DNA of 9,073 nt from Candidatus Woesearchaeota archaeon. GTDB taxonomy: Archaea; Nanobdellota; Nanobdellia; Woesearchaeales; JAFGLG01. Within the stretch, counting starts at the first letter, position 1, and each line of letters opens with the position of its first letter. The notes below the pieces were generated by a model, which was not told the origin of the DNA, made no database searches, and saw nothing but the letters and a program-made list of their open reading frames with translations. Below, piece by piece: positions 1-4,621 of this stretch. Made by a program: the position numbers and the translations under genes. The stretch spans positions 1 through 9,073 of the forward strand of contig JAFGLG010000003.1 in the NCBI GenBank assembly GCA_016928155.1, read 5' to 3'.

Positions 1-168
1 TGTGTCGACTGCTGGTGAGCTTTCTGATATCGCTAATGTTCCCAGGTCAAGGAGCTATGATGTTCTTGAATCCCTTGAGAAGAAAGGATTCATTGTGATG
101 AAATTGGGCAAGCCTATCAAGTATATCGCTGTCCCGCCCGAAGAGGTCCTCGAGAGGGTCAAGAAGAA
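1..168 (+). repeat. Left arm of 168-bp inverted repeat (TrmB DNA-binding domain)
   Basis: Bases 1-168 match the reverse complement of 8906-9073 at 162 of 168 positions. Bases 1-87 and 101-168 match exactly. All six differences (88, 91, 92, 93, 99, 100) fall within 13 bases. Past base 168 the two genes diverge sharply. The repeat is coding sequence for the winged-helix part of both regulators and starts at the very first base of the window, so its full extent is unknown. Confidence 0.95.
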
Positions 169-703
169 AGTACAGGAAGACAGCTCAAAGCAGATAACCA
201 TGATCGAAAGCCTCAAGAATACAGACGTCCTTTCTGAGCTTAAGCTACTGCACAACCAGGGCATCGAGCTGGTCGAGCCAACAGACCTTTCCGGCGTATT
301 CAAGGGAAGGAATAACCTATACAATCATCTTGAGCTGATGGTAAAATCTGCTGAGAAATCAATAACGCTCATGACCACAACAAGCGGTTTCATCAGGAAA
401 TCAGATGCCTTCCAGAAAGCAATGGAGAAGGCAAAAGAAAGAGGAGTAAAGATCAGGATCGCCGCACCAGTCACAAAAGAGGCCCAAGGCGCATTACGGG
501 ACATATCAAAGCTAGCAGAAGTGAAGAGCTTCAAGGACATGAAGGGGAGATTCCTTGTAGTCGACGGGAAAGAAGTCATGTTCATGCTGCTCGATGACGA
601 AGAAGTGCATCCCACTTATGATGTCGGTGTCTGGGTCAACACACCATTCTTCGCAACAATACTAGAGAAGCTGTTTGACCAGAACTGGAAGCAGACAAAG
701 TAA
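2..703 (+). CDS. TrmB-family transcriptional regulator, copy 1 (5' end missing)
   Basis: This is a winged-helix regulator of the TrmB family, which in archaea binds promoter DNA and senses sugars or other small ligands. The first ~55 residues carry the family's DNA-binding hallmark (STAGELSDIANVPRSRSYDV, then LEKKGF). A helical linker covers about residues 50-80. The rest resembles the TrmB sensor domain with a phospholipase D-like fold: GVKIRIAAP near 150, then RFLVVDG and HPTYDVGVWVNTPF near the end. I see no HxK catalytic motif, so enzymatic activity is unlikely. The frame is open to the window edge, and the codon at base 2 (GTG) lies inside the recognition-helix region, so the true start and first helix are outside the window. 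A T-run follows the stop. The paralogue at the other end of the window shares an almost identical DNA-binding part. The regulated genes are unknown; agmatinase downstream is a candidate only by position. Confidence 0.85.
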   Translation: MSTAGELSDIANVPRSRSYDVLESLEKKGFIVMKLGKPIKYIAVPPEEVLERVKKKVQEDSSKQITMIESLKNTDVLSELKLLHNQGIELVEPTDLSGVFKGRNNLYNHLELMVKSAEKSITLMTTTSGFIRKSDAFQKAMEKAKERGVKIRIAAPVTKEAQGALRDISKLAEVKSFKDMKGRFLVVDGKEVMFMLLDDEEVHPTYDVGVWVNTPFFATILEKLFDQNWKQTK

Positions 704-707
704 TCCT

Positions 708-720
708 TCTATTTTTTTCC
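708..720 (+). terminator. T-rich terminator after TrmB copy 1
   Basis: A pyrimidine-rich stretch with seven consecutive T (712-718) begins five bases after the stop codon. There is no hairpin. Archaeal RNA polymerase commonly releases at such U-tracts, so this probably ends the regulator's transcript before the agmatinase promoter. Confidence 0.5.
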
Positions 721-764
721 TTAATCCGGATATAATATCAATCAATATCAACCCAAATCCCATA

Positions 765-781
765 CAATATATTCTATATTG
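765..781. promoter_or_regulatory. Perfect 7-3-7 palindrome, possible operator
   Basis: CAATATA-TTC-TATATTG is a perfect inverted repeat with a 3-base centre. Its middle is about 73 bases before the agmatinase start and 43 bases upstream of the proposed TATA box. The dyad and its size suit a dimeric winged-helix regulator. An AT-rich chance palindrome is the main alternative. Slightly upstream, AATATCAA occurs twice (734-741 and 744-751) with a 10-base period. Confidence 0.35.
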
Positions 782-787
782 AAAATA

Positions 788-813
788 ATATTACAAAATG
801 ATATTACAAAATC
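788..813 (+). repeat. Tandem 13-bp duplication upstream of agmatinase TATA box
   Basis: ATATTACAAAATG at 788-800 is followed at once by ATATTACAAAATC at 801-813, a match of 12 out of 13. The second copy touches the proposed TATA element. It could be a binding-site array or a recent slippage duplication. Confidence 0.7.
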
Positions 814-820
814 TTTATTA
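813..820 (+). promoter_or_regulatory. TATA box of agmatinase
   Basis: CTTTATTA is centred about 30 bases before the ATG at 847, preceded by an A-rich stretch that could serve as the BRE. Archaeal transcription starts about 25 bases downstream of the box, so the 5' leader would be only a few bases or absent. That fits the lack of a Shine-Dalgarno sequence before the gene. Confidence 0.4.
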
Positions 821-846
821 AACAACATCATATAGGGCATACCACA

Positions 847-1734
847 ATGCAAACTCCATCAGACCAAACTTCATCTAACCACACCACACCAAACTTCTGC
901 GGCATGGAAGAACAGGATTTCTCCAAGAGCAAAGCAGTGGTGCTCCCTGTCGCTTATGAAGGCACAGTAAGCTATCTAAAAGGAACCTCAAAAGGCCCGG
1001 CAGCAATAATCGAAGCATCAAGGAATATGGAGATCTATGACATCGAACTCGATGTGCAGCCAGATGAAACAGACATATTCACAACAGAAGAGATAACACA
1101 CAGAGGAGAGAACCCAGAAGAGATGATGGAGAAGATCAAGAAAGAATACAGCATCCTCCTAGATTCCGGGAAATTCATAGTCATGCTCGGCGGCGAGCAT
1201 TCAGTGACAAATGGAGCACTGCAGGCGCTAAAGGAAAAAGGATTCAAAGGAAGCATACTCCAGATAGATGCACATGCAGACCTGCGCGAGGAATATGAAG
1301 GCACAAAGAACAACCATGCATGCGCAATGAGAAGAGCAAGAGAGATGTTCCACTGCGTGCAGGCCGGCATAAGGAGCATGTCAGTGCAAGAAAGCAGATT
1401 CATCAAAGACAACAAAATAGACACGATCTTCTATGCACCACTCACAGAAGAGAAGATACCTGAAATAATATCAAAGCTCAAGGATGATGTATATATCACC
1501 ATAGATCTTGACGGCTTAGACCCAAGCATAATGCCTGGTGTCGGAACACCAGAACCGAATGGCCTGAGCTATGAGTTCCTGCTAAGATTATTGCGAGCAG
1601 CATTTGAGAAAAGAAATGTGATAGGGGCAGATGTAGTCGAACTAATGCCGCTCCCAGACAACAAGGTATCTGATTTCACAGCATCACTGATAACATACAA
1701 GCTCATATTATATAAGCTCTTCCTGGCAGATTAG
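847..1734 (+). CDS. speB: Agmatinase (ureohydrolase family)
   Basis: The enzyme hydrolyses agmatine to putrescine and urea in cytosolic polyamine synthesis; some archaeal members act on aminopropylagmatine instead. All binuclear manganese ligands of the arginase/agmatinase fold are visible: H118 in GGEHS, D141, H143 and D145 in DAHADL, and D220 and D222 in TIDLDGLDP. GVGTPEPNGL (231-240) is the agmatinase-type substrate loop, and E265 in DVVEL matches the guanidinium-binding Glu. The length of 295 is normal. Residues 1-16 are polar and low in complexity; M20 is an alternative start, but F17 and G19 fit the family and the TATA box suits 847. The gene appears to be a single transcription unit. 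In other archaea this enzyme supports hypusination of aIF5A; neither aIF5A nor deoxyhypusine synthase is in the window. Substrate choice between agmatine and aminopropylagmatine cannot be settled from the sequence. Confidence 0.93.
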   Translation: MQTPSDQTSSNHTTPNFCGMEEQDFSKSKAVVLPVAYEGTVSYLKGTSKGPAAIIEASRNMEIYDIELDVQPDETDIFTTEEITHRGENPEEMMEKIKKEYSILLDSGKFIVMLGGEHSVTNGALQALKEKGFKGSILQIDAHADLREEYEGTKNNHACAMRRAREMFHCVQAGIRSMSVQESRFIKDNKIDTIFYAPLTEEKIPEIISKLKDDVYITIDLDGLDPSIMPGVGTPEPNGLSYEFLLRLLRAAFEKRNVIGADVVELMPLPDNKVSDFTASLITYKLILYKLFLAD

Positions 1735-1765
1735 CCACTACAACCAGAGAGCAGAAAACAAAACC

Positions 1766-1773
1766 TTTATAAA
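1766..1773 (+). promoter_or_regulatory. TATA box of the small membrane protein gene
   Basis: TTTATAAA, preceded by A-rich sequence (AAAACAAAACC), lies 63 bases before the ATG at 1829. Predicted initiation near 1795 gives a leader of about 30 bases that includes the Shine-Dalgarno site. Confidence 0.6.
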
Positions 1774-1812
1774 TGTAGCTCCGTTTAAAAAGGCATACAA
1801 TTCATATTCAAA

Positions 1813-1820
1813 AAAGGAGG
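1813..1820 (+). promoter_or_regulatory. Strong Shine-Dalgarno site
   Basis: AAAGGAGG ends eight bases before the ATG at 1829 and fixes that start. It is the strongest ribosome binding site in the window and contrasts with the apparently leaderless or near-leaderless agmatinase and pheS genes. Confidence 0.8.
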
Positions 1821-1828
1821 ATGATAAC

Positions 1829-2041
1829 ATGGCATTAAGTGTTGAAGGACTGACACTGAGCATAATCATTGGAACCCTTGCTGCAATCGTGTACAGCCTA
1901 AGAATTCTCGTGCTTCTTGAAAGAAGGATCGCAAGGATGGACCTCAATATCGAGAGGATCACCAGGAGAATAGCAGCAGAAGAACTGGTAATCGAGAGAC
2001 AAGAGTCCCAAATCCTGAAGAAGCTCAAGAAAAAGAGATAA
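1829..2041 (+). CDS. Small single-pass membrane protein with basic coiled-coil tail
   Basis: I do not recognise this 70-residue protein. It has one hydrophobic segment at about residues 8-30, rich in Ile, Leu, Val and Ala. A continuous charged helix follows (31-70) with heptad-like hydrophobic spacing and a very basic end (KKLKKKR). The positive-inside rule puts the tail in the cytoplasm. The layout suggests a membrane tether or oligomeric scaffold, perhaps binding nucleic acid or acidic protein through the tail, but that is inference. Its own TATA box, strong Shine-Dalgarno site and a T7 tract after the stop argue that it is a real, well-expressed gene. The nuclease gene begins 20 bases downstream, so some read-through is possible. 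Confidence 0.7.
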   Translation: MALSVEGLTLSIIIGTLAAIVYSLRILVLLERRIARMDLNIERITRRIAAEELVIERQESQILKKLKKKR

Positions 2042-2048
2042 TTTTTTT
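2042..2048 (+). terminator. T7 terminator after small membrane protein
   Basis: Seven T follow the TAA stop directly, with no hairpin. The tract lies within the 20-base gap before the nuclease gene, which has no clear TATA box of its own, so termination is probably partial. Confidence 0.45.
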
Positions 2049-2061
2049 CCATTTCTTTAAA

Positions 2062-2673
2062 ATGATAAAACATGTCTCACTTAATCATGGCTGGTTCTAT
2101 TATTACAGGCTGCACACAAAGAAGGTCGCAGAGCTGTGCACAGGATTTCCGGAACTGAACACATACCTGGAAAAGATGTTCACTGAATGCCCAAATGACT
2201 ATTTCCTTGATGGGCCCAGATCATCGCACCTCAAATTCAACCTGGGCATAGATGTCAGCTGCATAGGGCTCCACGAAGTGTCCGGCCTGGCGAAAGAAGG
2301 CCTGAAAAGCAAAGCATACAAGACTGCGCATTCAAATGTCGAATGCTTCATGCTGGAAAGGGATGACAAGACAATAGCAGTCGAAGTGCCCATATGGCTT
2401 CACCCCTATGAGATAAAGATGTACGAAGAGATCTTCAAATCAAACAAGCCACTGTCAGGCCACATAGACATACTCAGGGTGGAAGACGGCAAGATATGGA
2501 TATGGGATTATAAACCCAAGGCCCACAGAGAAAAATATGCCGACACACAGACATTCTTCTATGCATTCATGCTGAGCAAAAGGACAGGGATACCTCTCGA
2601 GAAATTCAGGTGCGGTTATTTTGACGAGAACAATGCATATGCCTTCAAGCCAACAGAGGGAATCATCGCATGA
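2062..2673 (+). CDS. PD-(D/E)XK nuclease-like protein (RecB/Cas4-like)
   Basis: The second half matches the RecB/Cas4-type nuclease core. E108 lies in a hydrophobic strand (AVEVPIWL). GHID at 133-136 gives the metal-binding Asp. DYK at 149-151, on a strand IWIWDYK, gives the acidic residue and Lys of the D/ExK motif. QTFFY (163-167) is the QxxxY motif. All core residues are present, so DNA cleavage is plausible. The first ~85 residues are unfamiliar and could set specificity. The cysteine cluster of Cas4 iron-sulphur proteins is not evident, no helicase is fused, and no cas gene is nearby. The start at 2062 is the first ATG after the previous stop and has no Shine-Dalgarno site. The 3' end overlaps the next gene by ATGA, which implies joint translation with it. 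Confidence is high for the fold and low for the biological role (repair, defence or RNA processing). Confidence 0.75.
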   Translation: MIKHVSLNHGWFYYYRLHTKKVAELCTGFPELNTYLEKMFTECPNDYFLDGPRSSHLKFNLGIDVSCIGLHEVSGLAKEGLKSKAYKTAHSNVECFMLERDDKTIAVEVPIWLHPYEIKMYEEIFKSNKPLSGHIDILRVEDGKIWIWDYKPKAHREKYADTQTFFYAFMLSKRTGIPLEKFRCGYFDENNAYAFKPTEGIIA

Positions 2674-3302
2674 AAACCAATATGCCTGAAGCTGCAAAAA
2701 CACTGAACGAGAAAGTGCAGAGATCAAAGGCAAAGAATTCAAGAGAGCTGATGAGATACATATCCATGTCAATCAAAAAAACCGGCAAGAAGGATCCGCT
2801 CGCAGAAAATTCTCTTAAATTCATGACATACCTGCTCAGACCATACCATGTCCTTGACCTCAAGCACACAATCAAAGAGAGATACGAAGAGCTGGCCCAT
2901 CATTTATCTGCATCAGACGAGAAAATCGCGAAGCTGGCCTCAAAAAAGATAAAGAACGGATCAAAGATCGGCATCTCAAGCAACAAAGGACTCGTGGGGA
3001 AAGCGCTGGGAAATGCGAGATCCGACAGAAAGAGATTCACAATATCCAAAATAGAGGATCCTGAAAACGACATTATACTGGCTGAATGCGAAGCAGTGAC
3101 CCCCTATGGTGCGGTAAGCAAAGCGCTGCGCGGTAAGAGGACCGGGCATGCCCAGACCTTCCTTCTCTGCAACACACACAAATTCACAAAAAGGGATGAG
3201 AGAAAAGGAATCCCAGATATGGTTATCATATCTGAGCTAGGCATCCATAAGCATAAAGCACTCCTTGAAGAAATAAAGAAATATCCCTGGCTCACTTCTT
3301 AG
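2670..3302 (+). CDS. Reduced eIF2B-fold-like protein, function unknown
   Basis: I do not recognise an exact family. From about residue 70 the pattern resembles the eIF2B alpha/ribose-1,5-bisphosphate isomerase fold. ASDEKIAKLASKKIKNGSKI (81-100) resembles the helix and strand before that family's TH-C/S-N/S loop, here GISSNKG. FTISKIEDP matches the usual V-x-V-x-E-x-x-P stretch, EAVTPYGAVSKA (141-152) the DAVTPxGAVNKxGT stretch, and LLCNTHKF (165-172) the PFYVxxxxxKF strand. The usual segment with the DSA motif (a catalytic Asp in the isomerase) appears deleted. At 210 residues it is well below the usual ~300. The isomerase active-site Cys is also missing, so binding or scaffolding is likelier than isomerase activity. 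Residues 1-70 are basic and helical. The start is fixed by the ATGA overlap with the nuclease gene, and the end overlaps the convergent TFE gene by 11 bases. Confidence 0.6.
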   Translation: MKTNMPEAAKTLNEKVQRSKAKNSRELMRYISMSIKKTGKKDPLAENSLKFMTYLLRPYHVLDLKHTIKERYEELAHHLSASDEKIAKLASKKIKNGSKIGISSNKGLVGKALGNARSDRKRFTISKIEDPENDIILAECEAVTPYGAVSKALRGKRTGHAQTFLLCNTHKFTKRDERKGIPDMVIISELGIHKHKALLEEIKKYPWLTS

Positions 3303-3906
3303 AGCGAATCTTTTTCTTTGCTGTTTTCCTGGCAGGCTTATCCCTAGTGACCCTGACCTTGGGTGATCTGGCTGCCTTCGGCCTTGCAGCCGCTTTCCTG
3401 ACCTTAAGACCCATTATCCTCTCAATATCAGAGATATCACTCCTCAATTCAGAGATCTTCTTGACATTGTCATCATGCTGCATTATCGCGCCGCATTCAG
3501 GACACTTAAAATTGAAATTCGAGGCCTGATCAAAATCCAACCTCATGCAGTTGTTGTTACAGAAGAAAAAGAAGCCTTCTTCCTCACGCCCCAGCCTCTC
3601 CTGTAGCCTGACTAGCTTTCCTGTCATGATCTCATCCATGAGGAATCTCACACGCTTCGGATTGAAGTTCCAATAATAGATATACCATCCTTTCTTCTTA
3701 TCCTTTCTCCTGGCGAACGAAACAAGATCCCTGTGATATAACCTATAAAGCATATTCCTTGTCTCATTGACCTCCTGCTTCAGGGTCTCAGCAAGCTTAA
3801 ACTCAGAAATATTCTTCTTAGCCCTCAGAATCTTGACCAGGGGCATAACATCCTGTCCAGCGATATCTGTGACAACCTCTTCAATTATCTTGTTAGACAG
3901 CTTCAT
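3292..3906 (-). CDS. tfe: Transcription factor E, alpha subunit (TFIIE-alpha homologue)
   Basis: TFE joins the archaeal preinitiation complex with TBP, TFB and RNA polymerase and helps open the promoter. Using residue numbers from the longer GTG start at 3915, the extended winged helix spans about 8-95 (LAETLKQEVNETRNMLYRLY, then GWYIYYW). A linking helix follows, then a zinc ribbon with cysteines C119, C123, C138 and C141. The first zinc knuckle is CNNNC, one residue longer than the usual CxxC. I prefer ATG at 3906 (MKLSNKIIEEVV), which matches other TFE N-termini; GTG at 3915 would add three residues. Residues 172-207 form a Lys/Arg/Ala-rich tail not typical of the family, which may bind DNA. 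Its 3' end overlaps the eIF2B-like gene by 11 bases. Transcription probably starts from the TATA box at 3961-3968. Confidence 0.92.
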   Translation of the reverse strand: MKLSNKIIEEVVTDIAGQDVMPLVKILRAKKNISEFKLAETLKQEVNETRNMLYRLYHRDLVSFARRKDKKKGWYIYYWNFNPKRVRFLMDEIMTGKLVRLQERLGREEEGFFFFCNNNCMRLDFDQASNFNFKCPECGAIMQHDDNVKKISELRSDISDIERIMGLKVRKAAARPKAARSPKVRVTRDKPARKTAKKKIRSKK

Positions 3907-3960
3907 CCAAACCACATGACTCTTTTTTGCAATATAACAGGAATTTCCTCAAAAGGGGGA

Positions 3961-3968
3961 TTTATAAA
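3961..3968 (-). promoter_or_regulatory. TATA box of tfe
   Basis: TTTATAAA, preceded on the minus strand by GGAAAATA (a good BRE-like purine and A stretch), is centred about 58 bases before the ATG at 3906. Initiation near 3938 gives a leader of about 30 bases. No canonical Shine-Dalgarno site is near the start. Confidence 0.55.
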
Positions 3969-4012
3969 TATTTTCCTAAAATCCTGCAAAATAATTGGCT
4001 AAAAAACCCCTA

Positions 4013-4034
4013 AATCCCAGTATAAGCTGGGATT
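4013..4034. other. Perfect 8-bp hairpin in the tfe-rpl34e region
   Basis: AATCCCAG (4013-4020), a six-base loop TATAAG and CTGGGATT (4027-4034) form a perfect stem. It is upstream of the tfe TATA box on the minus strand and just ahead of a plus-strand TATA-like element at 4049. It may be a protein-binding dyad rather than an RNA hairpin. Confidence 0.5.
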
Positions 4035-4048
4035 GGGAAGATTACAGG

Positions 4049-4056
4049 TTATATAA
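4049..4056 (+). promoter_or_regulatory. TATA-like element without an assigned gene
   Basis: TTATATAA is 241 bases before the rpl34e ATG, too far to be its main promoter. Initiation would be expected near 4076-4080. It could drive a small RNA, a long rpl34e leader, or nothing. Confidence 0.3.
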
Positions 4057-4169
4057 ACATTTCTGTGTCGTTACTTGAAGATAAACAAAAAATAATTGAA
4101 AATAAAATCAGAAGAAATCTTAGATCCATCCCAAAACACCAGAAAATCCTCATATATACAAATAGGGGG

Positions 4170-4177
4170 TTATAAAG
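4170..4177 (+). promoter_or_regulatory. Second TATA-like element upstream of rpl34e
   Basis: TTATAAAG follows a run of five G and would start transcription near 4200, about 90 bases before rpl34e. The context AGGGGG-TTATAAA resembles the element at 3954-3968 (AGGGGGATTTATAAA). It could be an alternative promoter giving a longer ribosomal-protein leader. Confidence 0.3.
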
Positions 4178-4249
4178 CCACTCCAATCACAAAAAAAGAA
4201 TATTCATCCTTCTATGGATACTGAGCAGGCATCTAATCCTATCAAAAAA

Positions 4250-4257
4250 TTTATAAA
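4250..4257 (+). promoter_or_regulatory. TATA box of rpl34e
   Basis: TTTATAAA, preceded by a run of A (CAAAAAA), is centred about 36 bases before the ATG at 4290. The predicted leader is about 10 bases and contains GAGGG (4281-4285), a weak Shine-Dalgarno site close to the start. Confidence 0.6.
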
Positions 4258-4289
4258 AGCCCCCCAGTTCCGTCAGCAACGAGGGCAAC

Positions 4290-4550
4290 ATGGTAGAAGG
4301 AAAACACAGATCAAGATCATTAAGGCGAGTCTTTGTAAAAACTCCAGGCGGCACAAACAAGATACAGTACAAGTTGCGCAAGCCATCAAAAGCCAAGTGC
4401 GTGTGCGGTGCAGAGCTCCAAGGCGTGCCAAGAAAGACAACAAGACAGATGAAGAACACGCCGAAGAGCAAGAAGAGGCCCCAAAGAGCGTTCGGCGGGA
4501 CACTCTGCTCAAGATGCACAAGGAAAAAGATTATTGAGAATTCTCGATAA
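4290..4550 (+). CDS. rpl34e: Large-subunit ribosomal protein L34e (eL34)
   Basis: This is a small zinc-binding protein of the 50S subunit, found in archaea and eukaryotes only. The family signature is clear: RSRSLRRVFVKTPGG near the N-terminus, then KPSKAKC, GVPR, KSKKRPQRAFGG and LCSRC. The length of 86 is typical. The second zinc knuckle is a normal CSRC (C73, C76). The first is C37-V-C39, a CxC where CxxC is usual, although the flanking residues align well, so a sequencing error is unlikely to explain it. The ATG at 4290 fits the nearby TATA box. In many archaea this gene sits in a cluster with adenylate kinase, cytidylate kinase, L14e and the Cbf5/TruB pseudouridine synthase; here only L14e follows. 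Confidence 0.95.
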   Translation: MVEGKHRSRSLRRVFVKTPGGTNKIQYKLRKPSKAKCVCGAELQGVPRKTTRQMKNTPKSKKRPQRAFGGTLCSRCTRKKIIENSR

Positions 4551-4563
4551 TCTCTTTTTATTT
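4536..4563 (+). terminator. Palindrome plus T-tract at the end of rpl34e
   Basis: GAGAATTCTC (4536-4545) is a perfect palindrome spanning the last codons. It is followed by a T-rich stretch, TCTCTTTTTATTT, to 4563. This may end part of the rpl34e transcripts, leaving L14e to read-through, as no good TATA box lies between the two genes. Confidence 0.4.
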
Positions 4564-4576
4564 GAAAGTGAATCCA

Positions 4577-4590
4577 TGACGGCGACGTCA
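4577..4590 (+). other. Hairpin with GCGA (GNRA) tetraloop before rpl14e
   Basis: TGACG-GCGA-CGTCA forms a perfect 5-bp stem closed by a GNRA-type tetraloop, 31 bases before the L14e start. Its high GC content stands out from the AT-rich surroundings. It could be a processing or protein-binding site in the ribosomal-protein mRNA. Confidence 0.5.
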
Positions 4591-4592
4591 CG

Positions 4593-4620
4593 GAGGATAA
4601 AATAAAAACGAGAGGATAAA
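4593..4620 (+). promoter_or_regulatory. Duplicated Shine-Dalgarno-like element before rpl14e
   Basis: GAGGATAAA occurs twice, at 4593-4601 and 4612-4620. The second copy is directly before the ATG at 4622 and probably serves as the ribosome binding site. The first touches the foot of the hairpin at 4577-4590 and could be a standby site. Confidence 0.55.
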
Positions 4621-4621
4621 C

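Larger units (their letters stand above)
3907..4289. other. Divergent control region between tfe and rpl34e, no gene seen
   Basis: About 380 AT-rich bases separate the two divergent starts. They hold one TATA box for tfe (minus strand), one for rpl34e, two further TATA-like elements on the plus strand (4049-4056 and 4170-4177) and one perfect hairpin (4013-4034). Short open frames here run into the L34e gene in another phase and look like shadows. I see no tRNA shape or clear C/D-box pair. An unannotated small RNA from 4076 or 4200 onward cannot be excluded. Confidence 0.7.

Noticed and set aside
2-4. GTG at base 2 as the true start of TrmB copy 1 (and the matching codon at 9072 for copy 2)
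   Set aside because: Both frames are open to the window edge, and the codon sits inside the conserved winged-helix sequence. The start and first helix must lie outside the window.
2062-2673. Calling the nuclease Cas4
   Set aside because: The core motifs fit the superfamily, but the conserved cysteine set for the iron-sulphur cluster is not evident, and there is no CRISPR array or cas1/cas2 in the window.
2670-3302. Calling the eIF2B-like protein ribose-1,5-bisphosphate isomerase
   Set aside because: It is about 100 residues too short, lacks the catalytic cysteine loop and has no DSA-type segment, so only a fold-level resemblance can be claimed.
3940-3948. GGAATTTCC near-palindrome upstream of tfe as an operator
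   Set aside because: It is only nine bases with an odd centre, of a size expected by chance, and it falls within the predicted transcribed leader.
4214-4537. 107-residue plus-strand open frame overlapping rpl34e
   Set aside because: It reads L34e codons in another phase, gives a low-complexity basic and acidic product without a recognisable domain, and its ATG lies upstream of the rpl34e TATA box.
4187-4591. 134-residue minus-strand frame opposite rpl34e
   Set aside because: It is antisense to a clearly real ribosomal gene, has no promoter of its own and no family resemblance.
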